64,000 bases of DNA from Methylosinus sp. Ce-a6 (GTDB taxonomy: Bacteria; Pseudomonadota; Alphaproteobacteria; Rhizobiales; Beijerinckiaceae): contig NZ_BGJX01000014.1 in the NCBI RefSeq assembly GCF_009811655.1, positions 1 to 64,000 of the forward strand, given 5' to 3'. This document shows positions 17,580 through 27,420 of the stretch, piece by piece (the stretch's first letter is position 1; the number at the start of each line of letters is the position of its first letter). The position numbers and the translations under genes were made by a program. Below the pieces are notes generated by a model, which did no database searches, was not told the DNA's origin, and saw only the letters and a program-made list of their open reading frames with translations.

Positions 17580-18908
17580 TCAGAAATTGACGCCGAGGAA
17601 TGTCTCGATCTGACTGGCGGTGTATTCGAGCATGTCTTGCGACAGACCGGGGAAGACGCCGATCCAAAACGAGCTGTCCATGGTGAGGTCGGTGTTGGCG
17701 AGAGCCCCGACGACACGGTATTCGCGACCAATCATGTAAGGCTGGCGAATGAGATTGCCGGCGAACAGGAGACGGGTGCCGACGCCGTTCTGGTCGAGAT
17801 AGCGGATGAGGTCGAGTCGCCTGATCCCGCTATTCGGCCGGACGGTGATCGTAAAGCCGAACCACGAGGGGTCGGATTTCGGTGTGGCCTCCGGCAGCAT
17901 CAGGAACTCCGAACAGCTCTGCAGGCGCTCCTTGAGGAAGGCGAAATTGCGCCGGCGGGCGGCGATGAACTCGTCGAGGCGCTCGAGCTGGGCCAAGGCG
18001 CATGCCGCCTGCATGTCGGTAATCTTCAAATTGTAGCCCAGATGGGAATAGGTGTATTTGTGATCGTATCCCTCGGGCAGGTCGCCCAGCTTCCAGTCGA
18101 ATCGCTTGTTGCAGGTGTTGTCCTTGCCCGGCGCGCAATAACAATCGCGCCCCCAGTCGCGGAAGGATTCGGCGATCGTCTTCAACACCGGATCATTGGT
18201 GAATACGGCGCCGCCCTCTCCCATCGTGATGTGGTGCGCCGGGTAGAAACTAACGGTGCCAATGTCGCCGAACGTGCCCACGAGCCGGCCATCGAAGGTC
18301 GATCCGAGCGCGTCACAGCAATCCTCGACCAGCCACAGGCCGTATTTCCTGCATATCGCCGTCACCGCTTCGACGTTGAAGGGATTGCCCAGCGTATGGG
18401 CGATCATGATGGCCTTGGTCTTGGAAGAGATCGCCCCCTCGATCAACGAAGCGTCGATATTGTGCGTGTTTATGTCGATGTCGACGAAGACGGGAACCGC
18501 GCCGAACTGCAGGATCGGATTGACCGTTGTCGGAAAGCCGGCGGCCACGGTGATGACTTCGTCGCCCTTCCGAATGGCCCGTTCGCCCAGCTTCGGCGAG
18601 GTGAGCGTCGAAAAGGCGACCAGATTCGCGGAAGACCCAGAGTTCACGGTGAGCAAATGGGCGACGCCGAGCCAGCCGGCGAGCCGGGCTTCGAAAGCGG
18701 CGTTGAAGCGACCGGTGGTCAGCCAGCCGTCCAGAGAAGCGTCGACCATCGCCTTCAGTTCGGCCGCGCCGATCACCTTCCCCGACACTTGGACCGGCGA
18801 TCTGCCGGGCTCGAAGGGTTTGGGCGCATACACGGCATCGGCGTATTGCTGAACCAACTGAGCGATTTCCGCGCGCAGCGCGGCTGGAGACTTGGAAACA
18901 TCAGCCAT
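17580..18908 (-). CDS. rfbH: CDP-4-keto-6-deoxy-D-glucose-3-dehydrase (E1)
   Basis: E1 is a PMP- and [2Fe-2S]-dependent enzyme that removes the C3 hydroxyl of CDP-4-keto-6-deoxyglucose with E3. In 442 residues, the aminotransferase-like fold keeps its PMP region, but the usual lysine is replaced by His225 in [14 protein letters not shown], as known for E1. The iron-sulfur cysteines fit C-X57-C-X1-C-X7-C exactly: Cys198, Cys256, Cys258, Cys266. Start overlaps the end of rfbG by eight bases. Followed by the epimerase gene. Confidence 0.93.
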   Translation of the reverse strand: MADVSKSPAALRAEIAQLVQQYADAVYAPKPFEPGRSPVQVSGKVIGAAELKAMVDASLDGWLTTGRFNAAFEARLAGWLGVAHLLTVNSGSSANLVAFSTLTSPKLGERAIRKGDEVITVAAGFPTTVNPILQFGAVPVFVDIDINTHNIDASLIEGAISSKTKAIMIAHTLGNPFNVEAVTAICRKYGLWLVEDCCDALGSTFDGRLVGTFGDIGTVSFYPAHHITMGEGGAVFTNDPVLKTIAESFRDWGRDCYCAPGKDNTCNKRFDWKLGDLPEGYDHKYTYSHLGYNLKITDMQAACALAQLERLDEFIAARRRNFAFLKERLQSCSEFLMLPEATPKSDPSWFGFTITVRPNSGIRRLDLIRYLDQNGVGTRLLFAGNLIRQPYMIGREYRVVGALANTDLTMDSSFWIGVFPGLSQDMLEYTASQIETFLGVNF

Positions 18909-19992
18909 GGTCGGTCAATGCGCCTTCGATTTTTGGGGTGTGCACGAATTCCGAGATTTGACGGAGGCAGGCTTCGCGTGGATCGTCGCCAGCCAACCAG
19001 GACCGATGCCAAGCGACGATCTTTTCGAGAGCTGTATCCAGGGACCAACGCGGAGTCCAGCCGAGACGGATTCTCGCCTTGGAAATATCGAGCTTCAGGT
19101 CATGCGCTTCATGCGGATGCTCATTGGCGTCGATCTGGACGCGGCCGGAGCCCCATTTGTCGATCATACTGTCGACGATCCAGTCCACTGGCCGGGCGTC
19201 CGAGTCGTCGGGCCCGAAATTCCAGCCGTCGGCGAAGGCGTCGGCGTCGGCGTAAAGGCGCTGGGCCAGCTCTAGATAACCGGAAAGCGGCTCCAGCACA
19301 TGCTGCCAAGGACGAGTCGATTTTGGACTTCGGATAATCACCGGCTCGCCTTTTTCAAAGGCGCGTAGGATGTCGGGAATCAGGCGATCGGGCGCCCAGT
19401 CGCCACCGCCGATGACGTTGCCGGCGCGCGCGGAGGCGAGCGCGATGCCGGCGGCCCTCATGAAGGAAGCGCGATAAGCGCTGGTCACGAGCTCGGCGCA
19501 GCCCTTGCTGCTGGAGTAGGGATCGTGGCCGCCCATGGGCTCGTCTTCCCGGTAACCCCACACCCACTCGCGGTTCTGGTAGCATTTGTCCGTGGTGACG
19601 TTGACGATCGACCGCACAGCGCCGATCCGGCGGGCCGCCTCGAGAACATGGACGACGCCCATCACGTTCGTCGCATAGGTCGCGACCGGCTCAAGGTAGG
19701 ACTGACGCACCAGCGGCTGCGCCGCCATGTGGATGACGATCTCGGGCCGCGCGCGGTCGAAGGCGGCGGCGACCAACTCATAATCGCGAATGTCGCCGAT
19801 CGTCGACGAGGCCAGCCCCTCGCGAACGCGCGCAGCGCGAAAAAGCGCCGGCTCGGTCGCCGGCTCCAGCGCCAAGCCGTGCAATTCTGCGCCCATTTGC
19901 TGCAACCATAGGGACAGCCAGCTCCCCTTGAACCCGGTGTGCCCGGTGAGCAGCACACGTCTACCCTTCCAGAACTCGGCATCTACCGCCAT
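18901..19992 (-). CDS. rfbG: CDP-glucose 4,6-dehydratase
   Basis: Converts CDP-glucose to CDP-4-keto-6-deoxyglucose. The 363-residue extended SDR shows the NAD motif [14 protein letters not shown] typical of Rfb[32 protein letters not shown], and the catalytic [11 protein letters not shown]. All are strong for this family rather than the dTDP-glucose enzyme. It lies 18 bases after rfbF and overlaps rfbH. Confidence 0.94.
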   Translation of the reverse strand: MAVDAEFWKGRRVLLTGHTGFKGSWLSLWLQQMGAELHGLALEPATEPALFRAARVREGLASSTIGDIRDYELVAAAFDRARPEIVIHMAAQPLVRQSYLEPVATYATNVMGVVHVLEAARRIGAVRSIVNVTTDKCYQNREWVWGYREDEPMGGHDPYSSSKGCAELVTSAYRASFMRAAGIALASARAGNVIGGGDWAPDRLIPDILRAFEKGEPVIIRSPKSTRPWQHVLEPLSGYLELAQRLYADADAFADGWNFGPDDSDARPVDWIVDSMIDKWGSGRVQIDANEHPHEAHDLKLDISKARIRLGWTPRWSLDTALEKIVAWHRSWLAGDDPREACLRQISEFVHTPKIEGALTDHG

Positions 19993-20010
19993 CGTCCGCT
20001 CCGATTTCGA

Positions 20011-20787
20011 TCAACGCTCCCAGATCTTCCAGGGAGCGCGCCCGCTGGCCCACAGGGACTCGAGATGCTGCTTGTCGCGCAGCGTGTCCATCGGCTGCCA
20101 GAAGCCGAGATGCTCGAAGGCCATGAGTTGGCCTTGCTCGGCCAGCGCCATCAAAGGGGCCTGCTCCCAAACGGTCGCATCATCGGCGATGAAGTCCAGC
20201 ACCGCCGGCTTCAGCACGAAGAAACCGCCATTGATGAGGCCGCCGTCGCCTTTTGGCTTTTCCTTGAAGTTGATGACAGCGCGATCGGCGATGTCGAGCG
20301 CGCCGAAACGCCCGGGAGGCGCCACGGCCGTCAAAGTGGCGGCGCGCCCATGCGCGCGGTGGAAGGCTATGGCCGCGGCGATGTCGAGATCCGCCACGCC
20401 GTCGCCGTAAGTAAAGCAGAAATCCTCTTCGTCACGAAGATATTTTCCAACACGCTTGAGACGGCCGCCAGTCATGGTGGCGTCGCCGGTGTCGACCAGC
20501 GTGACACGCCAAGGCTCAGCTCGACCATCGAGAACTTCCATCGCGTTCTTTTCGATGTCGAAAGTTATATCAGACATATGTATGAAATAATTTGCGAAGT
20601 ATTCTTTTATAACATATCCTTTGTAGCCACAGCAAATAATGAAATCATTGATGCCGTGGCTCGAGTACATCTTGAGAATATGCCAAAGAATCGGACGACC
20701 ACCGATTTCCACCATTGGTTTAGGACGTGTAACAGTTTCTTCGCTCAGTCGTGTGCCGAGCCCACCTGCCAAGATCACAGCCTTCAT
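20011..20787 (-). CDS. rfbF: Glucose-1-phosphate cytidylyltransferase
   Basis: Makes CDP-glucose, the entry point for 3,6-dideoxyhexoses. The 258-residue protein starts MKAVILAGGLGTRLSEETVT and RPKPMVEIGG, then DFIICCGYKGYVIKEYF, CFTYGDGVAD and LINGGFFVLKP, the RfbF pattern. The first third of the gene (about 20560-20740) is clearly richer in A+T than the rest of the operon, suggesting a mosaic origin. Confidence 0.95.
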   Translation of the reverse strand: MKAVILAGGLGTRLSEETVTRPKPMVEIGGRPILWHILKMYSSHGINDFIICCGYKGYVIKEYFANYFIHMSDITFDIEKNAMEVLDGRAEPWRVTLVDTGDATMTGGRLKRVGKYLRDEEDFCFTYGDGVADLDIAAAIAFHRAHGRAATLTAVAPPGRFGALDIADRAVINFKEKPKGDGGLINGGFFVLKPAVLDFIADDATVWEQAPLMALAEQGQLMAFEHLGFWQPMDTLRDKQHLESLWASGRAPWKIWER

Positions 20788-20812
20788 CGACGTCCATTCC
20801 TATCCAATGCCC

Positions 20813-21805
20813 TCAATCGGACGATGCAACGAATGCATCCGCGTAAAAATACCGGTGTGAGAGACCAGTGTCCATCAATATCTCGCGTACGCTAGAAATC
20901 ATCGCCGTGGACCCACAAGCGTACACTACTGTATCGTCAAATTCTATCTTGGAAGACATCATAGCAGTTTGAACGTAGCCTCTGGCGCCATTCCACGTTT
21001 CGGCCGCCCGCGACAAGGTCGGCACAAATTCTATCTCCAGCGAGATTTCGCTGGGGTCCCAGAAAATCTCGTCCGGCGTCCGCGCTCCCCAGAAGAGAAG
21101 GATTCGGCGCGGGCGGCTCGCCGCCGGCCGCTCCGCGAGATTTTGGAGCATGGCGCGAATCGGCGCGATCCCCGTCCCGGTGGCCAGCAGCGCCAGATTT
21201 GTCGCGGAACTCTCTCGATAGTAAAACGAGCCCAGCGGCCCGACCAACTGGAGCAGATCATTCGCCTTGGCGTCCGTGAACCAATATCGGCTCATTGCGC
21301 CGTCGGCGACGTAGCGGATGTAGAGCTCGAGCATTCCATCCGGCCGCGGCGCGTTGGCGATAGAATAGCTGCGGGCGGGACCGCCTCTGCTCGAGAGGTT
21401 GATGTGCTGCCCGGGGAAATATGCGAAAGAACTATTCGGCGGCAGGCGCAGCGCCACATGGACGATGTCATGGCGGACGCGCTCGAGCGACTGGATGCGA
21501 CACGGAAGGATGCGCTTGGGTGGCGGAAGGGCGCCGCCGAGATCGCAGACATCGAGCAAGAGATCCGAGGTCGCCTTGCGGACACAGAGAAGAACGACGC
21601 CGTTCTGGCGCTCGGCTTCATCGAGGCCGATCTCGGCGCCGATGGCGACTGACGTCCCTTCGACCACAGCGCTCTTGCATGCGCCGCATCGGCCGGTCTT
21701 GCAGCTGTGCTCGAGCACCGCCCCCTGCCGCAAAACACCCTCGAGCACGGTATCGTCAGCTTCGATCTCGAAAATTTTCCCGTTACCCAGCGTGACTGTC
21801 GGCAT
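20813..21805 (-). CDS. ddhD: CDP-6-deoxy-delta-3,4-glucoseen reductase (E3)
   Basis: E3 passes electrons from NADH through FAD and a plant-type [2Fe-2S] cluster to E1. The 330-residue protein has the ferredoxin part first with Cys35, Cys40, Cys43 and Cys74 (CKTGRCGAC ... LLCVRK), then the FAD part RSYSIAN and the NAD part LLATGTGIAPIRAML, ending FYADAF. This order and length match AscD/DdhD. It is the first gene of the operon, 25 bases before rfbF, so its promoter is in the 433-bp region on its right. Confidence 0.93.
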   Translation of the reverse strand: MPTVTLGNGKIFEIEADDTVLEGVLRQGAVLEHSCKTGRCGACKSAVVEGTSVAIGAEIGLDEAERQNGVVLLCVRKATSDLLLDVCDLGGALPPPKRILPCRIQSLERVRHDIVHVALRLPPNSSFAYFPGQHINLSSRGGPARSYSIANAPRPDGMLELYIRYVADGAMSRYWFTDAKANDLLQLVGPLGSFYYRESSATNLALLATGTGIAPIRAMLQNLAERPAASRPRRILLFWGARTPDEIFWDPSEISLEIEFVPTLSRAAETWNGARGYVQTAMMSSKIEFDDTVVYACGSTAMISSVREILMDTGLSHRYFYADAFVASSD

Positions 21806-22062
21806 CTGATCCTTCCTATTCGAGGAAATCAGCGCTCGGCGCGTCGAAGCGCCAGCCGCACTCGGGCAGCGAAGCCTTACGCATCACACGGTGGGAAACG
21901 AGCGAATCCTCCGTCCCGACCGGCGAACAGACTTGAAGACTCCGTCTGTCCTTTCCGGCGTTTCGATGGGCCGACGTATTGCGCCCGAGATCGTAGCTGG
22001 TCAAGATGCAAATCCTTCGATCGCGTCGCAAATTCTGTTTCTGGACGCGAGCACATTCGCCC

Positions 22063-22165
22063 CTAGAGCATGTTCCCGAAGTGCGAAGCGGTTTTCGAAA
22101 AAGAACATGCGAATTCAAATAGGTCTGGAGCGCATTCGGACATGATTTGTCCGAATGCGCTCTAG
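22063..22165. repeat. Intergenic mosaic repeat (family D) in the 21806-22238 gap
   Basis: This element runs from CTAGAGC to GCTCTAG. Its right half is a perfect 15-bp inverted repeat (22128-22142 with 22148-22162, loop TGATT), and its left half contains GCATGTTC/GAACATGC arms. CTAGAGCATGTTC elements are widespread in Hyphomicrobiales. The rest of the 433-bp gap shows no gene; it must hold the promoter of the CDP-sugar operon, which I cannot place with confidence. Confidence 0.75.
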
Positions 22166-22238
22166 TCACAAAGCGGACGAGGGGGGATCTCCAACGCCGA
22201 AAGCGCCCGAAAGGATCATGAGAATGTCGGACGCCGAT

Positions 22239-23774
22239 TTACACCATATTCGGCTCGACAACGACCTCGATACTCGCCTCGATTCCAAACCACAACACCT
22301 CCTCGACAAGGAGGTCGACCACCAGGCGATATGCGCCGGGCGATGACGGCGCGTCTTGGTGAAATGAGTATCGGTAGTACTTTCTGATCTCCTGAATCAA
22401 CTGGTGACGCGGCCAGTGAACTCCGAGGCTGTTTCCCTCTGCGTCGATCCAGCGCGGCGAAACCAGCAGCGGATGTCCGCCGGGATTCAGTGGAATCGTG
22501 ACGCCGTTGCCATTTATTATCAGGACGTCGACCACGAATTTCTCGCCGACCGCGACCTTCTTCCCGCCGTGCACGATTAGTTTGATATTTGAGATGAATT
22601 CCGGATTGAAGAATTCGGTGATCGCCTGCGGCCCCGTCCCCTGCTGGCCCGAGCTGTATTTCTCAGGGTTATCGTAATAGTCCTCGACGTAAAAACTCGC
22701 CGGCAGACCCTTCTTGATCGTGGGGCGATAAATCTCGATCTCCGGAAACGGGAATTCGCTTATCCGCTTCCACCCCTCGGCCATGTCCACAAAATCGGGA
22801 TCGTTCATGAGATCGTAGGTTTCGTGGAAACGTTCCTCGCCGACGACGGCGAGCGCATCCTGAAACCGCGGGTCGGCCAAGAATTCCGCATAGCGCTCCT
22901 CGACTGTGCAGGCCGTGTCCGGCAGCTCGTCGCCGTCCGTCCGCATTGGCGTTCTGAGATCATCATAGTCGGCCCGCGAAAAGTTTTCGACGCCAATCCG
23001 AAAGCCCTGCTGAATTATGAGATAGCTGATAGCGAGCGATTTCCAGTAGAATCTGAACGTCGAAAGAAAGTCGAGCATCTCTCGTCGCTTTATCCGCCCG
23101 CTCGCAATAAGAAAGATCGGTCCCAGCCAGTTCAGACGAAAGATATTTTGCACGATCGGAAAGCGCCGAAAGAATGGGTTCGCAAACCAGCGAACCTCGT
23201 TGAAGGCGCCCATATAGTGCATGAGAAACTCGTACTCCATCGAGAATCCGAGTATCTTCTCCATATCCCCTCGTTCTGCGAAGATAAATCTATCATTCAG
23301 CCAGAATGGAGCGTCGATCGAGCCGATCTTCCCGACCCACATTCTCTTCTCAAATGGAAAATTATCGAATTTTGCTCCGATCGAAAGATCCGATTTCTTG
23401 AGTCTATCCAAATGATCACACACGCTCATAGACGTGTTGAACGCCATGTCCAGCCTCGACTTGAACACGAACGAATTTTTCGGACATAGATCAAGCCCGA
23501 CGCGCATTTGCGTCAATTGATGGAACGTATTATTTGGAGAATAGGCGTCGTCTCTGAAGTCTATCTCCACGATGCTTATGCCGGCATCTTCGATGACCTC
23601 TTTGAGAGCTCCGTATTTTTTGATCTCATTGGTCCATGTGACGATGAAGGCGTCATCGAGGATTCCGCGCGCCAAGCATTCCTTGGCGACCGCCGCCGCC
23701 TTGATGACATATTCAGGCTTGCGGACCTGACCGCAGTAGATAGCGTAAGTCGGCTTTTTCTCGGCGTCGTCCAC
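22239..23774 (-). CDS. WavE-like polysaccharide synthesis protein with C-terminal beta-sandwich (tentative)
   Basis: A 511-residue protein. The first ~300 residues begin TYAIYCGQVRKPEYVIKAAA and hold LTQMRVGLDLC and FVFKSRLDMAFNT, resembling WavE-family proteins, which are thought to act in lipopolysaccharide core or O-antigen synthesis. A C-terminal part (about 395-511) is rich in beta strands: VHGGKKVAVGEKFVVDVLII and so on, like an Ig-type domain. The GTG at 23774 is chosen because AGGGGG lies seven bases upstream; the open frame goes on to 24035 but that part is not protein-like. Middle section (about 23000-23600) is A+T rich. Stands alone behind the CDP-sugar operon on the same strand. 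Confidence 0.6.
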   Translation of the reverse strand: MDDAEKKPTYAIYCGQVRKPEYVIKAAAVAKECLARGILDDAFIVTWTNEIKKYGALKEVIEDAGISIVEIDFRDDAYSPNNTFHQLTQMRVGLDLCPKNSFVFKSRLDMAFNTSMSVCDHLDRLKKSDLSIGAKFDNFPFEKRMWVGKIGSIDAPFWLNDRFIFAERGDMEKILGFSMEYEFLMHYMGAFNEVRWFANPFFRRFPIVQNIFRLNWLGPIFLIASGRIKRREMLDFLSTFRFYWKSLAISYLIIQQGFRIGVENFSRADYDDLRTPMRTDGDELPDTACTVEERYAEFLADPRFQDALAVVGEERFHETYDLMNDPDFVDMAEGWKRISEFPFPEIEIYRPTIKKGLPASFYVEDYYDNPEKYSSGQQGTGPQAITEFFNPEFISNIKLIVHGGKKVAVGEKFVVDVLIINGNGVTIPLNPGGHPLLVSPRWIDAEGNSLGVHWPRHQLIQEIRKYYRYSFHQDAPSSPGAYRLVVDLLVEEVLWFGIEASIEVVVEPNMV

Positions 23775-24791
23775 CGGCAACCCCCTGGCTCGATCCTTAT
23801 CAGTTCGCGATGGCGACGTGAAGCGGTCGGCGGATGCGACGCATCCGCGCGATAAATGCAGGAACTCGTTTTCGACGCCCGCACCCTCGCCTCGAACGAT
23901 CCGCCGCACCCGCTGCGATGGTTTATTCCGCTCTGAACTCCGAATCTTCAGGCGCCGCGCTGGAAACAGGGAGCGTCCCCCGACAAGGCCGGGGCCTTTA
24001 GGGAGCGCTTCGCAGAACGGCTGACGTCCTATCATTCGCGATTTTGCACTCGCGGACTCGGGCTTTCATGCGCCCGCGCGTCGTCTGGCGCGGGCGCTCA
24101 CCTTGCTCATGAACGGCGTCGATCCGGCGCGGTTCTCTTCGGCCTTCACCGCCTGGGCGCGAGGCATGGCCGAAGCGTCCCGAGCCCTTCGCCATAGACG
24201 GAAAATCCTCGCGCCGCAACCATGATCGCGCCGACGGCAAGGCCCCGCGGCATTGCTTTTTTTGCCGTCGCGACGACCAACCGTCTCGCGTTCGGCCGTC
24301 CGCGTCGAATTATGGAGGCGGTCGAGAATGAGAGCAACGAGCTTTCCGCCATCCCCGCCCTGCTCTGCTCTGCGCATCGACGCATTCGTCGCTCCGGACG
24401 AGGGCCTCGGCCGCATCGCGCAGCGCAGCGTCGGCGTTTTCGCCAAAATCGACTGTCTGAACGGCGCGCGGCGCTTTACGGAGCGGCGCCTGCCGAAGGT
24501 CGCGACGATCATTCGTGTCAAATCGCGCGTCGGGCTTGCCGACCACAGCCGTCTCGAGACCCGCGATCACATCTCCTCGGCCGATGTTTCGACCGAGCGC
24601 GCCCGCACGAGCATCGAGCTCCGCCGAAAGACGCTGGACGGCGTCACGTTATCTCGCCCCAGCCCTGGGCGCGACATCACGTCAATTTGGATCTGGAGCT
24701 TCGAAATGCGGTTTTCCAACCGGGGTTGCATATCGATACGCTTATGATTAAGAAATGAGAATCGTCGATATGGGCTATGGTGGCATGACGG
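23775..24791. other. Gap of about 1 kb with no supported gene
   Basis: Between the WavE-like gene and the divergent GDP-sugar operon. Several overlapping frames of 80-180 codons exist on both strands (for example 24066-24521 minus and 24222-24758 plus), but none shows a recognisable family or a good start, and they compete for the same bases. The stretch may be a decayed insertion or an old gene. It must hold promoters for the genes on both sides. Confidence 0.4.
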
Positions 24792-25751
24792 ATGACGAAA
24801 TCAGCATTGGTGACCGGCGCTGCGGGGTTGATCGGCTCACATCTTGTTGAAACGCTGGCGGCGTCCGGCTCCACTGTCGTCCCGACCTATCATCGTCCGA
24901 CGATGAACATCGCAGAGCTCGAACGGCAGTTCGAGATGATTCATCTCGACGTCACAGAGTTCCACGACGTGAAGGCGATCATCGCCGAGCGGCGTCCTCA
25001 TGAAATCTACCATCTCGCGGCCCAGAGCCTGCCAACGGAGTCGTGGACCGATCCCTGGGGGACCTTCAAGGCCAATGTGGATGGGACGGTCAATGTTTTC
25101 GAGGCCATAAAGGCGATCCGTCAGAACGATTCGAGCTACGATCCGATCGTCGTGGTGGCGTGCTCGTCGGCTGAATACGGCGCATCGATGACGCCGGAGC
25201 GCGTTCCCGTCGACGAGGAAGCGCCGCTTCTGCCTCTGCATCCTTATGGCGTCAGCAAAGTGGCGCAGGACTTGCTCGCGTTTCAATATTGGGCCGGCTT
25301 CGGCATTCGGTCCATTCGCGCGCGAATTTTCAATTGTTCTGGCCCGCGCAAGCGCAACGACGTCGTGTCTGATTTCGGGGCGCGCGTCGCGCGCGTCTCG
25401 AAACATGGCGGAGTGATGCGCGTGGGCAATCTCGAGACGCGCCGCGCAATTATCGATGTCCGCGATCTCGTCGCCGCGCTGATGCTGCTCGCAAAAAAAG
25501 GGCATCCGGGAGAGGCCTATAACATCTGCTCGCCCCAAGTCGTTCGAGTTTCCGAAATACTCGAGACGTATATGGAGATTGCGGGCGCTGAAATCGCCTA
25601 TGAGGTGGATCCGGCGCTTTTGCGTCCTACCGACGAGACGATAATTCTAGGTTCGACTAAAAAGCTGACCGAACATACGGGCTGGCGGCCAACCCGTACT
25701 TTGCGTGAGACGCTCGCGGATGTTTTCGATTATGAAGCACGCAACCTGTGA
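24792..25751 (+). CDS. GDP-sugar 4,6-dehydratase (GMD/DmhA-like)
   Basis: A 319-residue extended SDR: VTGAAGLIGSHLVETL for NAD(P), HLAAQSLPTESWTDP as in GDP-mannose 4,6-dehydratases, ACSSAEYG, and YGVSKVAQDLLAFQY with the catalytic Tyr-x-x-x-Lys. The next three genes build GDP-D-glycero-D-manno-heptose, so the substrate may be GDP-heptose (as for DmhA of Yersinia and Campylobacter relatives), giving a 6-deoxyheptose; GDP-mannose is the alternative. Its stop overlaps the GTG start of hddA. Confidence 0.78.
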   Translation: MTKSALVTGAAGLIGSHLVETLAASGSTVVPTYHRPTMNIAELERQFEMIHLDVTEFHDVKAIIAERRPHEIYHLAAQSLPTESWTDPWGTFKANVDGTVNVFEAIKAIRQNDSSYDPIVVVACSSAEYGASMTPERVPVDEEAPLLPLHPYGVSKVAQDLLAFQYWAGFGIRSIRARIFNCSGPRKRNDVVSDFGARVARVSKHGGVMRVGNLETRRAIIDVRDLVAALMLLAKKGHPGEAYNICSPQVVRVSEILETYMEIAGAEIAYEVDPALLRPTDETIILGSTKKLTEHTGWRPTRTLRETLADVFDYEARNL

Positions 25752-26827
25752 AGCCTAGAATGATTCCCGCTCGGGCGCTGCTCGCCGAAGCAGGCCCATT
25801 GACACGTGCGCGAGCGCCTCTGCGGCTCGGCTTGGCTGGCGGCGGCACCGATCTTTCTCCGTTTTGCGACGAATATGGGGGCGCCATTCTCAACGCCACC
25901 GTGGGGAAATTCGCGCATTGCTACATTCGAACGCGCGACGATGGGGCGCTCGTGCTGTGTTCGGGGGATCTCGACCGCACGGAGACTCACAAGTTCGGCG
26001 AGGAAATCGACGACCGCGACGGACTGCGCCTGCATCGCGGCGTCTACAACCGGTTCTTACGGCTCGGTCATCTGAAAGACTTCAGAGGCCTGAACATTTC
26101 GACCGCGACCGACGTTCCGGCGGGGTCGGGGCTCGGCACCTCCTCGGCGTTGGTGGTCGCGATGTGCGAGGCTCTGCGCGAGCTCGCCGACGCTCCGTTC
26201 GGGCTTTACGAGATCGCGCATATGGCGTTCGAGATCGAGCGAAACGATCTTACGCTCGCCGGCGGACGGCAGGACCAATACGCCGCAGCTTTCGGCGGAG
26301 TGAACTTCATCGAGTTCCTCGCGCAGGACCGAGTGATCGTGAACCCGCTTCGCGTGCGTGAACAAGTCTTGTTCGAGTTCGAGTCCTCGCTCATCACCTG
26401 CTTCACAGGCGTTTCGCGAGAGTCCGATACGATCATACGCGACCAGACGAGCAATATGCGGTTGCATGATGCGAGCGCCCTGAATGCGCTTCTCGAATTG
26501 AAGGAAGCCGCTCACCGCATGAAGAGCGCGCTGCTCGTCGGCGATCTGCGCGAAGTGGGCGACGTGTTGAACCAGTCCTGGCTGTCCAAGAAGAAGACCG
26601 CGACCACGATCTCGAACTCGCGAATCGAAACCTTGTTCGACGTCGCCCGCAGCGCGGGCGCTTATGCGGGAAAGGTGTCGGGAGCCGGCGGCGGCGGCTT
26701 TCTGATGTTGATGTCGGCGCCTGAAATGCGCGCGAACGTCCTGCGCGCCCTCAACAACGCGGGGGGCGACGCCAGCCCGGTCATCCTAACTGATTTTGGC
26801 GTTCAAAGCTGGAAGACCGACTCATGA
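25748..26827 (+). CDS. hddA: D-glycero-alpha-D-manno-heptose 7-phosphate kinase
   Basis: A 359-residue GHMP kinase: APLRLGLAGGGTDLSPFCDE at the start, then TDVPAGSGLGTSSALVVA for ATP, and KVSGAGGGGFLMLM near the end. The PLR.GLAGGGTD opening is typical of HddA (and of L-fucose kinase relatives). HddA makes heptose 1,7-bisphosphate for GDP-heptose. GTG start overlaps the preceding stop (GTGA) and its own stop overlaps the gmhA start (ATGA), so the operon is tightly coupled. Confidence 0.9.
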   Translation: MKPRMIPARALLAEAGPLTRARAPLRLGLAGGGTDLSPFCDEYGGAILNATVGKFAHCYIRTRDDGALVLCSGDLDRTETHKFGEEIDDRDGLRLHRGVYNRFLRLGHLKDFRGLNISTATDVPAGSGLGTSSALVVAMCEALRELADAPFGLYEIAHMAFEIERNDLTLAGGRQDQYAAAFGGVNFIEFLAQDRVIVNPLRVREQVLFEFESSLITCFTGVSRESDTIIRDQTSNMRLHDASALNALLELKEAAHRMKSALLVGDLREVGDVLNQSWLSKKKTATTISNSRIETLFDVARSAGAYAGKVSGAGGGGFLMLMSAPEMRANVLRALNNAGGDASPVILTDFGVQSWKTDS

Positions 26828-27420
26828 CCTTTCTAGATGCGCATATCGATGAATCCTTGCTGGCGCTGGCGTCGGCCAAAGAGTCCGCGGCGCTGAAAGA
26901 CGGCGTCGCGCGGGCGGTCGAGGCGCTCACCGCCTGCCTGAAGGCCGGGGGCAAGATTCTGCTGGCGGGCAACGGCGGCAGCGCGGGCGACGCCCAGCAT
27001 ATCGCGGGCGAATTCTTGTCACGCCTCGTTTTCGACCGGCCTGCCCTCGCCGCTATCGCTCTGACGACGGACACTTCGGTGCTCACGGCGATCGGCAATG
27101 ACTACGGATACGATAAAGTGTTCGAGCGTCAGGTGCTGGGCTTGGCGAACAAGGGCGACGTTCTGATCGCGATTTCGACCTCCGGCCGCTCGCCGAACAT
27201 CCTCCGCGCCATGGAGGCGGGCCGCAAAGCCGGATGCGTCGTCATCGGATTCACCGGGGCCAATTCTGCGATGGCGTCGCTATGCGACGTCTGCCTCGAA
27301 ATGCCGTCCACGTCGACGCCGATCATTCAGCAGCTGTACATGGTGATTGCGCACGCCCTTTGCGGCGCCGTCGAGGCCGACATGTTTCCCGACGCGGCGC
27401 GGGAGGCTGCCCAAAAATGA
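26824..27420 (+). CDS. gmhA: Sedoheptulose 7-phosphate isomerase
   Basis: A 198-residue SIS-domain protein: LLAGNGGSAGDAQHIAGEF, LTTDTSVLTAIGNDYGY, and ISTSGRSPNILRAME are the GmhA motifs. It turns sedoheptulose 7-phosphate into D-glycero-D-manno-heptose 7-phosphate, the first step to both ADP- and GDP-heptose. Start and stop overlap the neighbours by four bases each. Confidence 0.94.
   Translation: MTFLDAHIDESLLALASAKESAALKDGVARAVEALTACLKAGGKILLAGNGGSAGDAQHIAGEFLSRLVFDRPALAAIALTTDTSVLTAIGNDYGYDKVFERQVLGLANKGDVLIAISTSGRSPNILRAMEAGRKAGCVVIGFTGANSAMASLCDVCLEMPSTSTPIIQQLYMVIAHALCGAVEADMFPDAAREAAQK

Noticed and set aside
23775-24035. N-terminal extension of the WavE-like protein
   Set aside because: Not protein-like, while a GTG with AGGGGG in front lies at 23774.
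24036-24791. Frames on both strands as possible transposase remnant
   Set aside because: No catalytic motif, terminal repeats or target duplication could be seen; left as unexplained gap.
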